A DNA stretch of 58,689 nt from NCBI GenBank assembly GCA_028875575.1, contig JAPPDF010000013.1, forward strand, positions 1 through 58,689, given 5' to 3'. The translations under genes and the position numbers were made by a program. The notes beneath the pieces were generated by a model, which worked only from the letters and a program-made list of their open reading frames with translations, had not been told where the DNA came from and made no database searches. Source of the stretch: Acidobacteriota bacterium (lineage in GTDB: Bacteria > Acidobacteriota > Terriglobia > Versatilivoradales > Versatilivoraceae). The stretch's first letter is position 1. Each line of letters starts with the position of its first letter. This document shows positions 18,978-26,954 of the stretch, piece by piece.

Positions 18978-19512
18978 AAAACCAAGCCCACCGGCGGCCA
19001 CCCCAGCAACGCCCTCTCGGCCACCTTCCTCTGCTCCGCTTCCCCCGGAAGACACGCCGATGGAAACGGATCGTACCTCTTCGTCCAGCCCAGCCGTACC
19101 CGCAGCTCGATTCAGCGCCTCGTCGTCCGTGGCCGTCGCCGGGAGCTCGGTTTCGGCAGCCTCGCCTTGGTCCCCCTGGCCGAGGCCAGAGAGAAGGCGC
19201 TGGTCATCCGCAAGCTCGCTCGTGAGGGTGGAGACCCCCTTGCCGAGAAACGCCGTAGCCAAGGCATCCCTACCTTCGCCGAAGCGGACGAAGGCGAACC
19301 GCCAGCACCGGGTGCCGCTGTGTGGTCGCGCCCTGGAGATTCTCGAGGCGGCGCGGGCGCTCGGTCGCGGTAATCCGCTGGTGTTTCCGGGCGTGGGAGG
19401 AAAGCCGATCGCGGACACGGCGATGTCGGAACTGCTCAGGGAGTTGGGAATCGCGGCGGTGCCGCACGGCTTCCGGTCGAGCTCTCGGGACTGGGCGGCC
19501 GAGCTGCCGGCG
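18978..19512 (+). pseudogene. Tyrosine integrase relic (arm domain plus catalytic fragment)
   Basis: Two frames give one decayed phage-type integrase. In the first, from about 19000, the arm-binding (DUF4102-like) domain reads NALSATFLCSASPGRHADGN and continues through RLVVRGRRRELGFGSLALV and GGDPLAEKRRSQGIPTFAEA to about 19275. The second frame, from about 19300, resumes as HRVPLCGRALEIL and GNPLVFPGVGGKPIADTAMS, and ends in the HGFRSSSRDWAAEL box near 19506. The central core-binding region (roughly 170 residues in intact relatives), the first catalytic arginine and the terminal tyrosine are absent, so it cannot be active. Its 5' end overlaps the 43-bp inverted repeat. Confidence 0.82.
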
Positions 19513-19836
19513 GACCGCTCCGCCCTGGTCGCGATCAGCGCAGACGAGGAACTCGAGACCGTAACCAGATTTTTTGAGGATGAACCCATGCCGTGGACGA
19601 ACTGGCACGCGGGCCTGGAGAGCGACTTCGAGCGCTTCCTGTGCATCGAGACCTATCCGACCTATATGCTGGCCAACGAGAACGGCACCATTTTGGCCCG
19701 AACCGGCAGTCTGGACGCTTCATTCATTTCCCTGATCGAAAATGCGGTGGACCATTTGGGGGGATTCGGAAGCACCAAGGGACTCGATGTCTACTTCAAA
19801 TTTGAGGACTTTCGCAAGACCAGTCCACCAGGTTGA
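19510..19836 (+). pseudogene. Thioredoxin-like (redoxin) C-terminal fragment fused to integrase relic
   Basis: In the same frame as the integrase C-terminal fragment, the protein changes abruptly to a TlpA/redoxin-like end: SALVAISADEELETVTRF, PMPWTNWHAG, ETYPTYMLANENGTILAR, and LDASFISLIENAV. The Y-P-T-Y segment holds the cis-proline region of the thioredoxin fold. The N-terminal half with the CxxC active site is missing. It is therefore a 3' fragment of a redoxin gene that an integrase remnant now precedes. The last 25 residues (GGFGSTKGLDVYFKFEDF) may be native tail or read-through. Confidence 0.7.
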
Positions 19837-19885
19837 GAGAAGGCTGAAGAGAGTTACAATCGTCACACCGGAAGAAATGTTTCCA

Positions 19886-19914
19886 TTGACATCTACTATG
19901 CTTGAGGGCATAAA
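19886..19914 (+). promoter_or_regulatory. Candidate sigma70 promoter
   Basis: A perfect TTGACA (19886-19891), a 17-base spacer and CATAAA (19909-19914) precede the small secreted-protein gene at 20028. The surrounding sequence is AT-richer than average for the window. Transcription would start near 19921. Confidence 0.5.
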
Positions 19915-20027
19915 GATCTTATCCTTACTAAGAGCACAAGAGTCTGACGGAGAGGGCATCCGATGTGGGAACAAGAACGGCGGGTGCCCGAAGACGAAAA
20001 GGGACAACGCCGACGGAGGGTATTGAG

Positions 20028-20507
20028 ATGAAGCTCATTACCTTGCTTGCATGCCTGGTGTTTGGGTTTGGTGCTGCTTTGGATTCCGAGGCGCAAGTTA
20101 CTTCCATCAAGTCCAAGATCAACAAAGTGATCTACGAGAAGCAGCCGGATGGCTCAGAGAGCGTGGTGGCGCGAGCGAAGGGGACCTATATGCGTTTCTC
20201 CTCCGGATCCACGTCCTTTCAGTATCGCCTCGTGTATGGAGATGTGAACAAGGCGGGACTGGACCAGAAGTTGCCGACGCCGCTTCCTGAGGTAATCCCT
20301 GTAAAGAAAGGCTCCCAGGAATTAATAAACATCAAGAAGACATTGACCACGAGTAACCTCAGACATGAGTGGACGTTCTACGACATCCAGTACACCCGGC
20401 CCAATTCCTCGAAGCCACGCTCACTCGTCGCCAAGGAGAGGCTGTTGATCAGGGTGAACTCTCCCCGGACAATGGAGCCTACCGGTCCTACCGGGACAAC
20501 GAAGTAA
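20028..20507 (+). CDS. Small secreted protein of unknown function
   Basis: A 159-residue protein that I do not recognise. The ATG at 20028 follows GGAGGG at 20015-20020 with ideal spacing and starts a good Sec signal (MKLITLLACLVFGFGAALDSEAQ). The mature part is about 137 residues, Lys/Ser/Thr-rich, with many beta-type alternations (TYMRFSSGSTSFQYRLVYGDV) and no cysteines. A candidate promoter lies at 19886-19914. The gene ends 32 bases before the large VWA gene; the stop codon sits inside AGTAATAGCCTCTAC, the inverse of a sequence at 18833. It may be cotranscribed with the VWA gene. Confidence 0.7.
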   Translation: MKLITLLACLVFGFGAALDSEAQVTSIKSKINKVIYEKQPDGSESVVARAKGTYMRFSSGSTSFQYRLVYGDVNKAGLDQKLPTPLPEVIPVKKGSQELINIKKTLTTSNLRHEWTFYDIQYTRPNSSKPRSLVAKERLLIRVNSPRTMEPTGPTGTTK

Positions 20508-20539
20508 TAGCCTCTACGCCAAGTTTTAGGGGTCGGACC

Positions 20540-23500
20540 GTGTCTCTCGGAAGAGATTTCCTCCCTGGTGCAATTCTGGCACTAACCCTGGTTGCCGGTT
20601 GGTTGGCAGCCGCCTTGGCGCTGATCCCGGCGACCGCGGCTACCCAGCCCCAAGAAACCGAAAAAGTCCGCGGCCAGTCCTCGTCCGGATTCACCCTCAA
20701 GGTGCCGGTAGAAGTGGTGGTGGTCAATGCCATTGTCACCGACCGGGACGGGAAGCCCATTACCGATCTGACCGCAGACGACTTCGAAGTCTTCGAAAAC
20801 CGCAAGAAGCAGACCATCCAGTCGTTTTCCCAGGAAATCTACCAGAACCCGCAAAGCTCCCTGACCTGGGGCAGCGCGGTCGGCGCGGAGGAACCGGTGC
20901 CCGAGGCGTCCCCCGAAAAGCCCCGTCTGCTGAGCCTGGTCATCGACGACCTCACCTACCCCCCGACGGGTATGCTTAGACGCACCATCCAGGCCGTTCG
21001 CGGATTCGTGGAAAGGGGGTTGAGAGCACAAAACCACATATCCATCATGACGGCCTCCCGCGGCTACTTCGTCCCCTTCACCCAGGACAGGGAACTGCTG
21101 CTGGCCGAGATCGACAGGATCTACAAGAAGCTGGATTTCACGCCGTCGATGAACCGACCGGGATGCGTCAGCATGACCGATGCTCAAGCCGAGGACATCC
21201 ATGTCGTTTCGCCCACGCCGGGCAGCCGGGCCTTCGACGTGGCCATGGCTGAAGCCGAAGAATGCGGGGTAGGCAGCTCGGAGAATGGACTGGGGGGCGG
21301 TTCAATCGGCCTCGGTTCGCCCCAGCAGGTCGTTGAAAACTATGTGCGCACCGTGGCGTTGCAGCACCTGTCTCTTAAAAAGGGACGCACCCGGCGCTTG
21401 CTGGATGTTCTGCGGGGGCACATCCGTTCTCTTGGACCGGTGGAGGCCCAAAAATCCCTGATTCTGCTTTCCGGAGGCTTCCTGCACCGGGCGCTCCGCT
21501 ATGACCTGGAGCGTCTGGTCGACATGGCGCTCAAGACCGGAACAATCTTCAACACTATCCGGGCCACCGGTCTGGAAACCAGCCCCATGAACGACGTCAG
21601 CAAAGACGTCACCGTCAACAGCATTCTCCGGCTGGAAAAGGCCTTGCTGGTCGCGGAGGACCGCAGGCAAAAAGGGATAGCCCTCGATTACCTGGCCAGG
21701 GCAACGGGAGGCACCTACTTCAAAGACAACAACGACCTGGTGGCGGGTCTGAGAAAGGTGGTGGACCAGCAATTCTCCTACTATATCCTGAGCTACGCCA
21801 CCCCTCCCAAGAAACCCGATGGGCGCTACTACAGGCTTCGAGTGAGAGTCTCACGGCCCGGAGTCCGGGTCACCCACCGCGAGGGCTTCTATGCCCCCAA
21901 GGAGCGATTGTCCCCGGAAGAACAGAAGAAGAAGGAAATGCTGGAAGCCATGCGGGCACCCACCAATCTCAGGGAAATCCCGCTGCAGATGTTCTACCAC
22001 GGCTCGCGCCTGCATGGAGACACCTACCGGTTGGAGCTCGTGACCCGCCTGGGCTTTGAGGATCTCCCCTTTCTTGTAGAGGAGGGCAAGCGGATCAATC
22101 GGATCAACCTGGCTGTGGTTGCCTTCGATGCTCAGGAGAAGTATGTCGGCGGCGACGAAAAAGCCTGGAACTTCAAGCTCAGCGACAGCAGCTATCAGAC
22201 TCTTCTCAAATCAGGCCTGACCTCCAAGGTCGTGCTGGAGGTTCCAGCGGGACGGTACCAGGTCAAGGTTGCGGCGCGGGAGAACCTCAACGCCGGACTG
22301 GGATCGCTCCGTCGAACCGTTGAGGTGCCCCTGCCGTCGGACCAGGACACCATGGGAACCCTGGGAAAGACGGTGCTCCGGGGACTGCATGCATCCAGGC
22401 AACACCGCGATCTGAGTCTGGATTTCAAGGCCAACTTTTTCTACCAGGAGTCCGACCGGGCTCTGGTCCTCATCACGGCCAGGGTCTCCTACGGGTCGGA
22501 GGTCAATACCCCGAAAATCTGGTTGCCGGGGAAAGACCTTCGCCTGATGGGGGTTGCCTATTCTGACGACGGGCAGGCGGAATCGGTATTCAGCCAGACG
22601 CTCCCGCTTGTGTACGGAAAGGCGGATTCGGCCGTGCAGGGATTTCTCAAGCTGAAGCCGGGCAAGTATCGCATCAAGCTGGTGGCCGCGGACCGCCAGG
22701 GCAGATTGGCCACGACCGAACAGGCGCTGTGGATCCCGGCCCTTCCCCGGGATGCGCTCATGATCAGCGGCCTGGTCTTGAGTCAGGACCTGGAGCCCTT
22801 TTCCCCGGCGGCGGCCGGAATGCAAGTGCCGGAAGCCCGCTGGCTGTTTCACCGAGGGTTCCGGGTGAAGCCGGCGGTCAGCAACGAAATTGTTCCTCCC
22901 CAACCTCTGGCCCTTTTCTACAAACTCTACAACGCCTCCAAGCTGGAGGACGGCAATCTCACGGCTCGCGTCCAGGCGGTCAAGGACACCGGCGAGGCCG
23001 TCGACTTTCCGCCGATCGCACTGGACCGCAACCACCTGGAAGAACGGGCGCCCGGCCAGGTTGCCGTGGGCTTCAAGCTGTCCACCCAATCCCTGAGCCC
23101 GGGTAAATACCGAATCGAGATTACGACCGAAGAGTCGGGCAGCGGCCGCACCGCCATCACCGAGACCGATTTCGTGGTGACGCAAGGCTCGGAAACGGCC
23201 ACATCCGGGGAGGCGCCGTCGCCGGTCATTGCCGGTCAGACCCAGGCTGAAGAAACATCCGTTTCGGAAGCGGTGGTTGGCCTCGACCTGAAGAAGATCC
23301 GGGACAGCCTGGAGATCCCCCGGTCCTCGGGCCGCACGACTCCCGCATTGGCCTACCGGTTCCGCGGCGACATCCTGGCCTGCGCCAACGACCGGGGAGA
23401 ACTCGGCTACAACCCCGATCATCCGGGGGAATGCGGCGATCTGCGCGGGAACCGAGTGCAGTCGCACAGGTTGAGGGGGATGAATCTCTTTGGAGCCAAC

Positions 23501-24838
23501 CTGAGCGGCATGGATCTCCGGAAGGCCGACCTTCGGGATGCGGTTCTGCTAAGAGCCGACCTGACCCAAGCCAGGCTCTGGGAGGCCGACTTGCGAGGGG
23601 CCGATCTTCGAGGGGCCAAACTGACGGGTGCCGAACTGATCAAAGCCAGGCTGGACGGCGCGCGACTGCAAGGAGCCGATCTGAGCGATGCCAGCCTGAC
23701 GCAGGCCAGCCTGAAACGCGCCGACTTGCTGGGCGCCGATTTGCGGCGCGCCATCCTGAAAGATGCCGACTTGAACCGGGCCACTCTGCAGGTGGCCGAC
23801 CTGTCGGAAGCGGTCCTGTTCGGCAGCGATCTGAGGCGGGCCGACCTTCGGGGGGCAAGGATGACCCAAGCCGCTCTGGTCGATGGAAAGGCGGCCAACC
23901 GCTCTATTTTAATTTCCTTTAACGGCAACATCAGAATCGGCAAGACACGGTTTGCCGGAGCCCGCTACGACGAGAGCTCCCAATTGCCGTTCGACTCCCA
24001 ACAGGCAGTGACCAGGGAAATGCAGCCCGCCGACACCCCCTCCGCATACCGTCGCCCCGAGTTCATGATGGATGCCGGGTCCGAGGAGTTTACCGTCAGC
24101 GGCTCCGCACCGCCCACGCTTGCCTTGGGTCAGCCGCATGGGGTGCCGACCGACGCCGAATGGCCGGACTTTCTGGATGCCGTTCGCCACAGGATCGACG
24201 GAACCTCCCAAAACCTGCCCAACTTCGTGTGTCGCCGCCGGACAGAACGATTCGAAAGGCTGTTTCGAGGTTGGCAGGAGAAGGACCGGCTCCAGGAAGA
24301 GCTCATGTTCACGAACGGAGAGGAGAGCTATCAGCCGGTGGAGGGGCAAAAGGCATCGGGCAGCCAGGATGGCACTTATTCAGTCGGGGAATTTGCCGCC
24401 GCTCTCCGCAATGTGTTCGCTCCTGAAAGCGGGGCTTCCTTCCGCCTGGAGGGCGCCGAGGAGATCGCGGGGCGTCAAACCGTACGGGTGGCCTATCGGA
24501 TTCCGCGAGAGGCTTCCTCCCTTCAACTGTCCTACCAGGGCAATGCTTTGCGGGTGGCCTACCGCGGATTGTGCTGGATCGATGTCAACTCCTACCAGGT
24601 TGTCAGACTCATCAAGGAGATCGTGGATCTTCCCCAGGACTTTCCCATCAAGACGTCGGAGATGAGCATCGCCTACGACCGGATCCGGATCGGGGAGAGC
24701 CGGCACTGGCTTCCGGTCAGGGCTCAGTTCAACATGTCGGTCGGCGTCCTGCAGAGTGCCCGGGTCCATACTCGAAATATCATCCGGTTCACCGACTACC
24801 GACAATTCGAAACCGACGTGAAGCTGCTGCTCGAGTAG
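20540..24838 (+). CDS. VWFA-related / pentapeptide-repeat fusion protein
   Basis: A 1432-residue exported protein. The GTG at 20540 is preferred: AGGGG lies upstream and a signal segment follows (FLPGAILALTLVAGWLAAALAL). Residues about 55-100 hold the acidobacterial opening VVVNAIVTDRDGKPITDL...DFEVFE, followed by a VWA-like domain to about 420 (LLSLVIDDLTYPPTG, ILLSGGFLHR, YYILSYATP) with a degenerate metal-binding site. A long beta-rich middle region follows. Residues about 975-1117 are an uninterrupted run of nearly thirty A(D/N)LXX-type pentapeptides, predicted to form a right-handed beta helix. The last 300 residues form another domain (LPNFVCRRRTERFER, YRGLCWIDVNSYQVV) seen in acidobacterial exported proteins. 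Role unknown; a surface or periplasmic binding scaffold is inference. Confidence 0.85.
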   Translation: MSLGRDFLPGAILALTLVAGWLAAALALIPATAATQPQETEKVRGQSSSGFTLKVPVEVVVVNAIVTDRDGKPITDLTADDFEVFENRKKQTIQSFSQEIYQNPQSSLTWGSAVGAEEPVPEASPEKPRLLSLVIDDLTYPPTGMLRRTIQAVRGFVERGLRAQNHISIMTASRGYFVPFTQDRELLLAEIDRIYKKLDFTPSMNRPGCVSMTDAQAEDIHVVSPTPGSRAFDVAMAEAEECGVGSSENGLGGGSIGLGSPQQVVENYVRTVALQHLSLKKGRTRRLLDVLRGHIRSLGPVEAQKSLILLSGGFLHRALRYDLERLVDMALKTGTIFNTIRATGLETSPMNDVSKDVTVNSILRLEKALLVAEDRRQKGIALDYLARATGGTYFKDNNDLVAGLRKVVDQQFSYYILSYATPPKKPDGRYYRLRVRVSRPGVRVTHREGFYAPKERLSPEEQKKKEMLEAMRAPTNLREIPLQMFYHGSRLHGDTYRLELVTRLGFEDLPFLVEEGKRINRINLAVVAFDAQEKYVGGDEKAWNFKLSDSSYQTLLKSGLTSKVVLEVPAGRYQVKVAARENLNAGLGSLRRTVEVPLPSDQDTMGTLGKTVLRGLHASRQHRDLSLDFKANFFYQESDRALVLITARVSYGSEVNTPKIWLPGKDLRLMGVAYSDDGQAESVFSQTLPLVYGKADSAVQGFLKLKPGKYRIKLVAADRQGRLATTEQALWIPALPRDALMISGLVLSQDLEPFSPAAAGMQVPEARWLFHRGFRVKPAVSNEIVPPQPLALFYKLYNASKLEDGNLTARVQAVKDTGEAVDFPPIALDRNHLEERAPGQVAVGFKLSTQSLSPGKYRIEITTEESGSGRTAITETDFVVTQGSETATSGEAPSPVIAGQTQAEETSVSEAVVGLDLKKIRDSLEIPRSSGRTTPALAYRFRGDILACANDRGELGYNPDHPGECGDLRGNRVQSHRLRGMNLFGANLSGMDLRKADLRDAVLLRADLTQARLWEADLRGADLRGAKLTGAELIKARLDGARLQGADLSDASLTQASLKRADLLGADLRRAILKDADLNRATLQVADLSEAVLFGSDLRRADLRGARMTQAALVDGKAANRSILISFNGNIRIGKTRFAGARYDESSQLPFDSQQAVTREMQPADTPSAYRRPEFMMDAGSEEFTVSGSAPPTLALGQPHGVPTDAEWPDFLDAVRHRIDGTSQNLPNFVCRRRTERFERLFRGWQEKDRLQEELMFTNGEESYQPVEGQKASGSQDGTYSVGEFAAALRNVFAPESGASFRLEGAEEIAGRQTVRVAYRIPREASSLQLSYQGNALRVAYRGLCWIDVNSYQVVRLIKEIVDLPQDFPIKTSEMSIAYDRIRIGESRHWLPVRAQFNMSVGVLQSARVHTRNIIRFTDYRQFETDVKLLLE

Positions 24839-24927
24839 TCGATAGACTTCTTGGGTTGTCAGGGCGGCGACGGCGGGAATCCCGGTTCAGCAGACTATTT
24901 GGCAGGAATCCCGGCAGGCGATGACCG

Positions 24928-25107
24928 TCACTCTGCATCCAGGGGCACCCAGCGCAGGCAGGAGGGGCTGCGCAGTTCCAGCACCTGTCCCGTGGCGGTA
25001 AGTCTTCCGGTCTGTTGGTCGACGGCAAAGGTGACGACGTTGTTGCTTTGATGGTTCAGCGCAATCAGCCACCTGCCGGTGGGATCCAGGTTGAAGTTGC
25101 GCGCCTC
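24928..25107 (-). pseudogene. Lactonase-family beta-propeller, C-terminal relic
   Basis: About 59 codons on the minus strand match the last blade of the lactonase/YncE-like (6-phosphogluconolactonase-type) propeller: EARNFNLDPTGRWLIALNHQ, NNVVTFAVDQQTGRL, TGQVLEL and PSCLRWVPLD, then a stop. The rest of a roughly 350-residue gene is missing; upstream sequence to 25232 shows no propeller motifs. It is a remnant, not a functional gene. The spaces at 24839-24927 and 25108-25232 hold nothing recognisable. Confidence 0.7.
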
Positions 25108-25232
25108 GCTGCCGTGGTCGGGGCCTTGCCTGGATAGCCTTATTGGAAGCGGGTTGGTACGGATTCCCCACGTCGGCTGCGCCAAAGCGAAGCCGCGCCT
25201 CGCATTTCTCGCCTTTCCCGGCGCCAGAGGGT

Positions 25233-26408
25233 TCACCACTTGCCGGATTCCTCTGCGTATACGTGGTCGGGTAATCTGTAGCTGATGCCTGCCTCGTCGA
25301 AGGCCGAAGCCTCCAGCAGAGAGGTGAATCTGGTGAAATTGTTGTCCTGAACACGTCCTGGCAGGATCTTTTCCAGGATGCGGTGATATCGCTCTTGCAT
25401 TCGGAACCATGCCAGGACTCCAAATGTCGAGCCTGCCGGATACATCAGGCCATCGGCAAGAGCGTTCCCAATGAGCGCGCGCGATATACTGAACACGTAC
25501 TTTGCAAGGTTGCGGCGAGCGGCCGGTTTTTCAACTCCTATGACCAATGGAGCGGAGTTGACCAGTGAATTGGCCATCACGACTGATTCTACCTCGGGAG
25601 GAGGCTCGCACATGAGGCCGATCTCGAACAGCTTCAGGGCATCCTGTTCATCGCGAAACAGAATCGTCTCGGGAATACCCATCAAATACCCTGAGTATCG
25701 CCACACTTGCATAAAGCTTTTTCGCTCCTCGTTGTTGTATTCAGCACCCAGGTTTTTCATATGTTTCAGCAACCTGGCCGAAAAAGCGGTGATTGCAAAG
25801 CCCACGTGTGCCGCGCTGAGCGGCACGCCCCAGGAGCCCGTATCCCAGTCTTCCGAGTTCTTCAGCAGGTATCTGACCTGGGCGTGGATCATCCGCACAC
25901 GGACAGACAGCTTCCAGCCGTCCCCACCCCTTTCCAGGCCGCCCGGCATGAATATCTCGATCATGTGACGGTTGTTCTGTTTCAAACGTCTGACGCCCTG
26001 ATCGCGCACCCGACCGGTGATGAAGAATGACTTGCTGATATTGGTTGAGAATCCTTCAACGAGAGTGCCTCCTACAAATGCCCCCAGGATCAGTCTGGAA
26101 TTCCTGTGAAACATGCGGCAGGCTTGAGTCAAGGCCGACAAGTCCAACCAATCGGGTGGGGATTCCATCCTCTTGAAAAAATCCCTCACCACAGGCGGGG
26201 CCTCCCTTAGAACACTCTCGTCCTGTTTTTCGATGGCTGCCCTGAGAAATTGCATCGTCTTTCCCGGTCCGAGGGGGGCAAGCTGTTCGATCACCGCATC
26301 GGCTTCAGGGTCTCCAATCATCGTGTGAGCGATGTAATTGGATGTTCTCTCCGGATCGACGGGGTGAGCCTTCTTGTATCGCGTCGTGTAACAGGATGGT
26401 ACTTTCAT
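25233..26408 (-). CDS. Oxygenase MpaB-family (DUF2236) protein
   Basis: A 391-residue protein from the ATG at 26408 (a TTG ten codons upstream is possible but has no ribosome-binding site). It resembles the DUF2236/MpaB/rubber-oxygenase catalytic domain, a heme-dependent all-alpha family. Visible landmarks are DWLDLSALTQACRMFHRN, GGTLVEGF, the signature VRMIHAQVRYLL whose histidine would serve the heme pocket, and WGVPLSAAH and YSGYLMGIPE downstream. It lacks a signal peptide. Base composition is visibly lower in GC than neighbouring genes, and it sits beside a pseudogene and a non-coding stretch, which suggests acquisition by transfer. Substrate unknown. Confidence 0.82.
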   Translation of the reverse strand: MKVPSCYTTRYKKAHPVDPERTSNYIAHTMIGDPEADAVIEQLAPLGPGKTMQFLRAAIEKQDESVLREAPPVVRDFFKRMESPPDWLDLSALTQACRMFHRNSRLILGAFVGGTLVEGFSTNISKSFFITGRVRDQGVRRLKQNNRHMIEIFMPGGLERGGDGWKLSVRVRMIHAQVRYLLKNSEDWDTGSWGVPLSAAHVGFAITAFSARLLKHMKNLGAEYNNEERKSFMQVWRYSGYLMGIPETILFRDEQDALKLFEIGLMCEPPPEVESVVMANSLVNSAPLVIGVEKPAARRNLAKYVFSISRALIGNALADGLMYPAGSTFGVLAWFRMQERYHRILEKILPGRVQDNNFTRFTSLLEASAFDEAGISYRLPDHVYAEESGKW

Positions 26409-26438
26409 CGACTGCGGTGACCCCCCATTTGGGTCCAA

Positions 26439-26954
26439 CTTCAGAGTGAGGAATTCAGTGCATTATCCCCGCCGTCGAGGCTGCGGGAAAGTGGGAATCT
26501 CGAAGAGTTTTCCAAAATGTGCGCTGCACTTCAAGTGGAGGCAGTAATGAAATATGTTGAGAGACTTGAACAGCAACAAGCGGTTGTCCAACCAAAACTT
26601 GCCGAAGCCGGAAAGAAACAAGTTGCCACCAGTCTAAGGAAGTCTTTTGCCTGCCTTCAAGATGAATATCACCCCGTCTGCGAAATTGTGGGAGAACCTT
26701 GAACTGCTTGAGGCCCACGAGAGGCTCCCTGCCCGAGTTTGCCAAACGCCTGGATGCCATGCTCACAGACTACTTGAACTCATCAGCAATCTGGCCAACC
26801 ATGTCTGTGAGGAGAAGTCCCGTGGGAACGAATTTCATTCATTCTCTTACAAGAACATAGCCGCCCAGGCGGCGATTCAGGTGGACTCTTCCGTTGCGCA
26901 CGACCTGTCCGAAACGGAGCCGAATTGGTGAGGGACTGAGAGCCGGCCCGCCCT
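26439..26954. other. Unassigned lower-GC region
   Basis: About 515 bases between the MpaB-like gene and PSCyt1 module 3. Several short open frames exist on both strands, for example 26517-26702 and 26647-26931 on the plus strand, but none has a ribosome-binding site plus a recognisable family, and no repeats stood out. It may hold a small unknown gene or gene debris from the same low-GC insertion. Confidence 0.35.

Noticed and set aside
26517-26931. Short open frames of 60-95 residues
   Set aside because: Overlapping frames on both strands are equally open, none has a clear ribosome-binding site or recognisable family.
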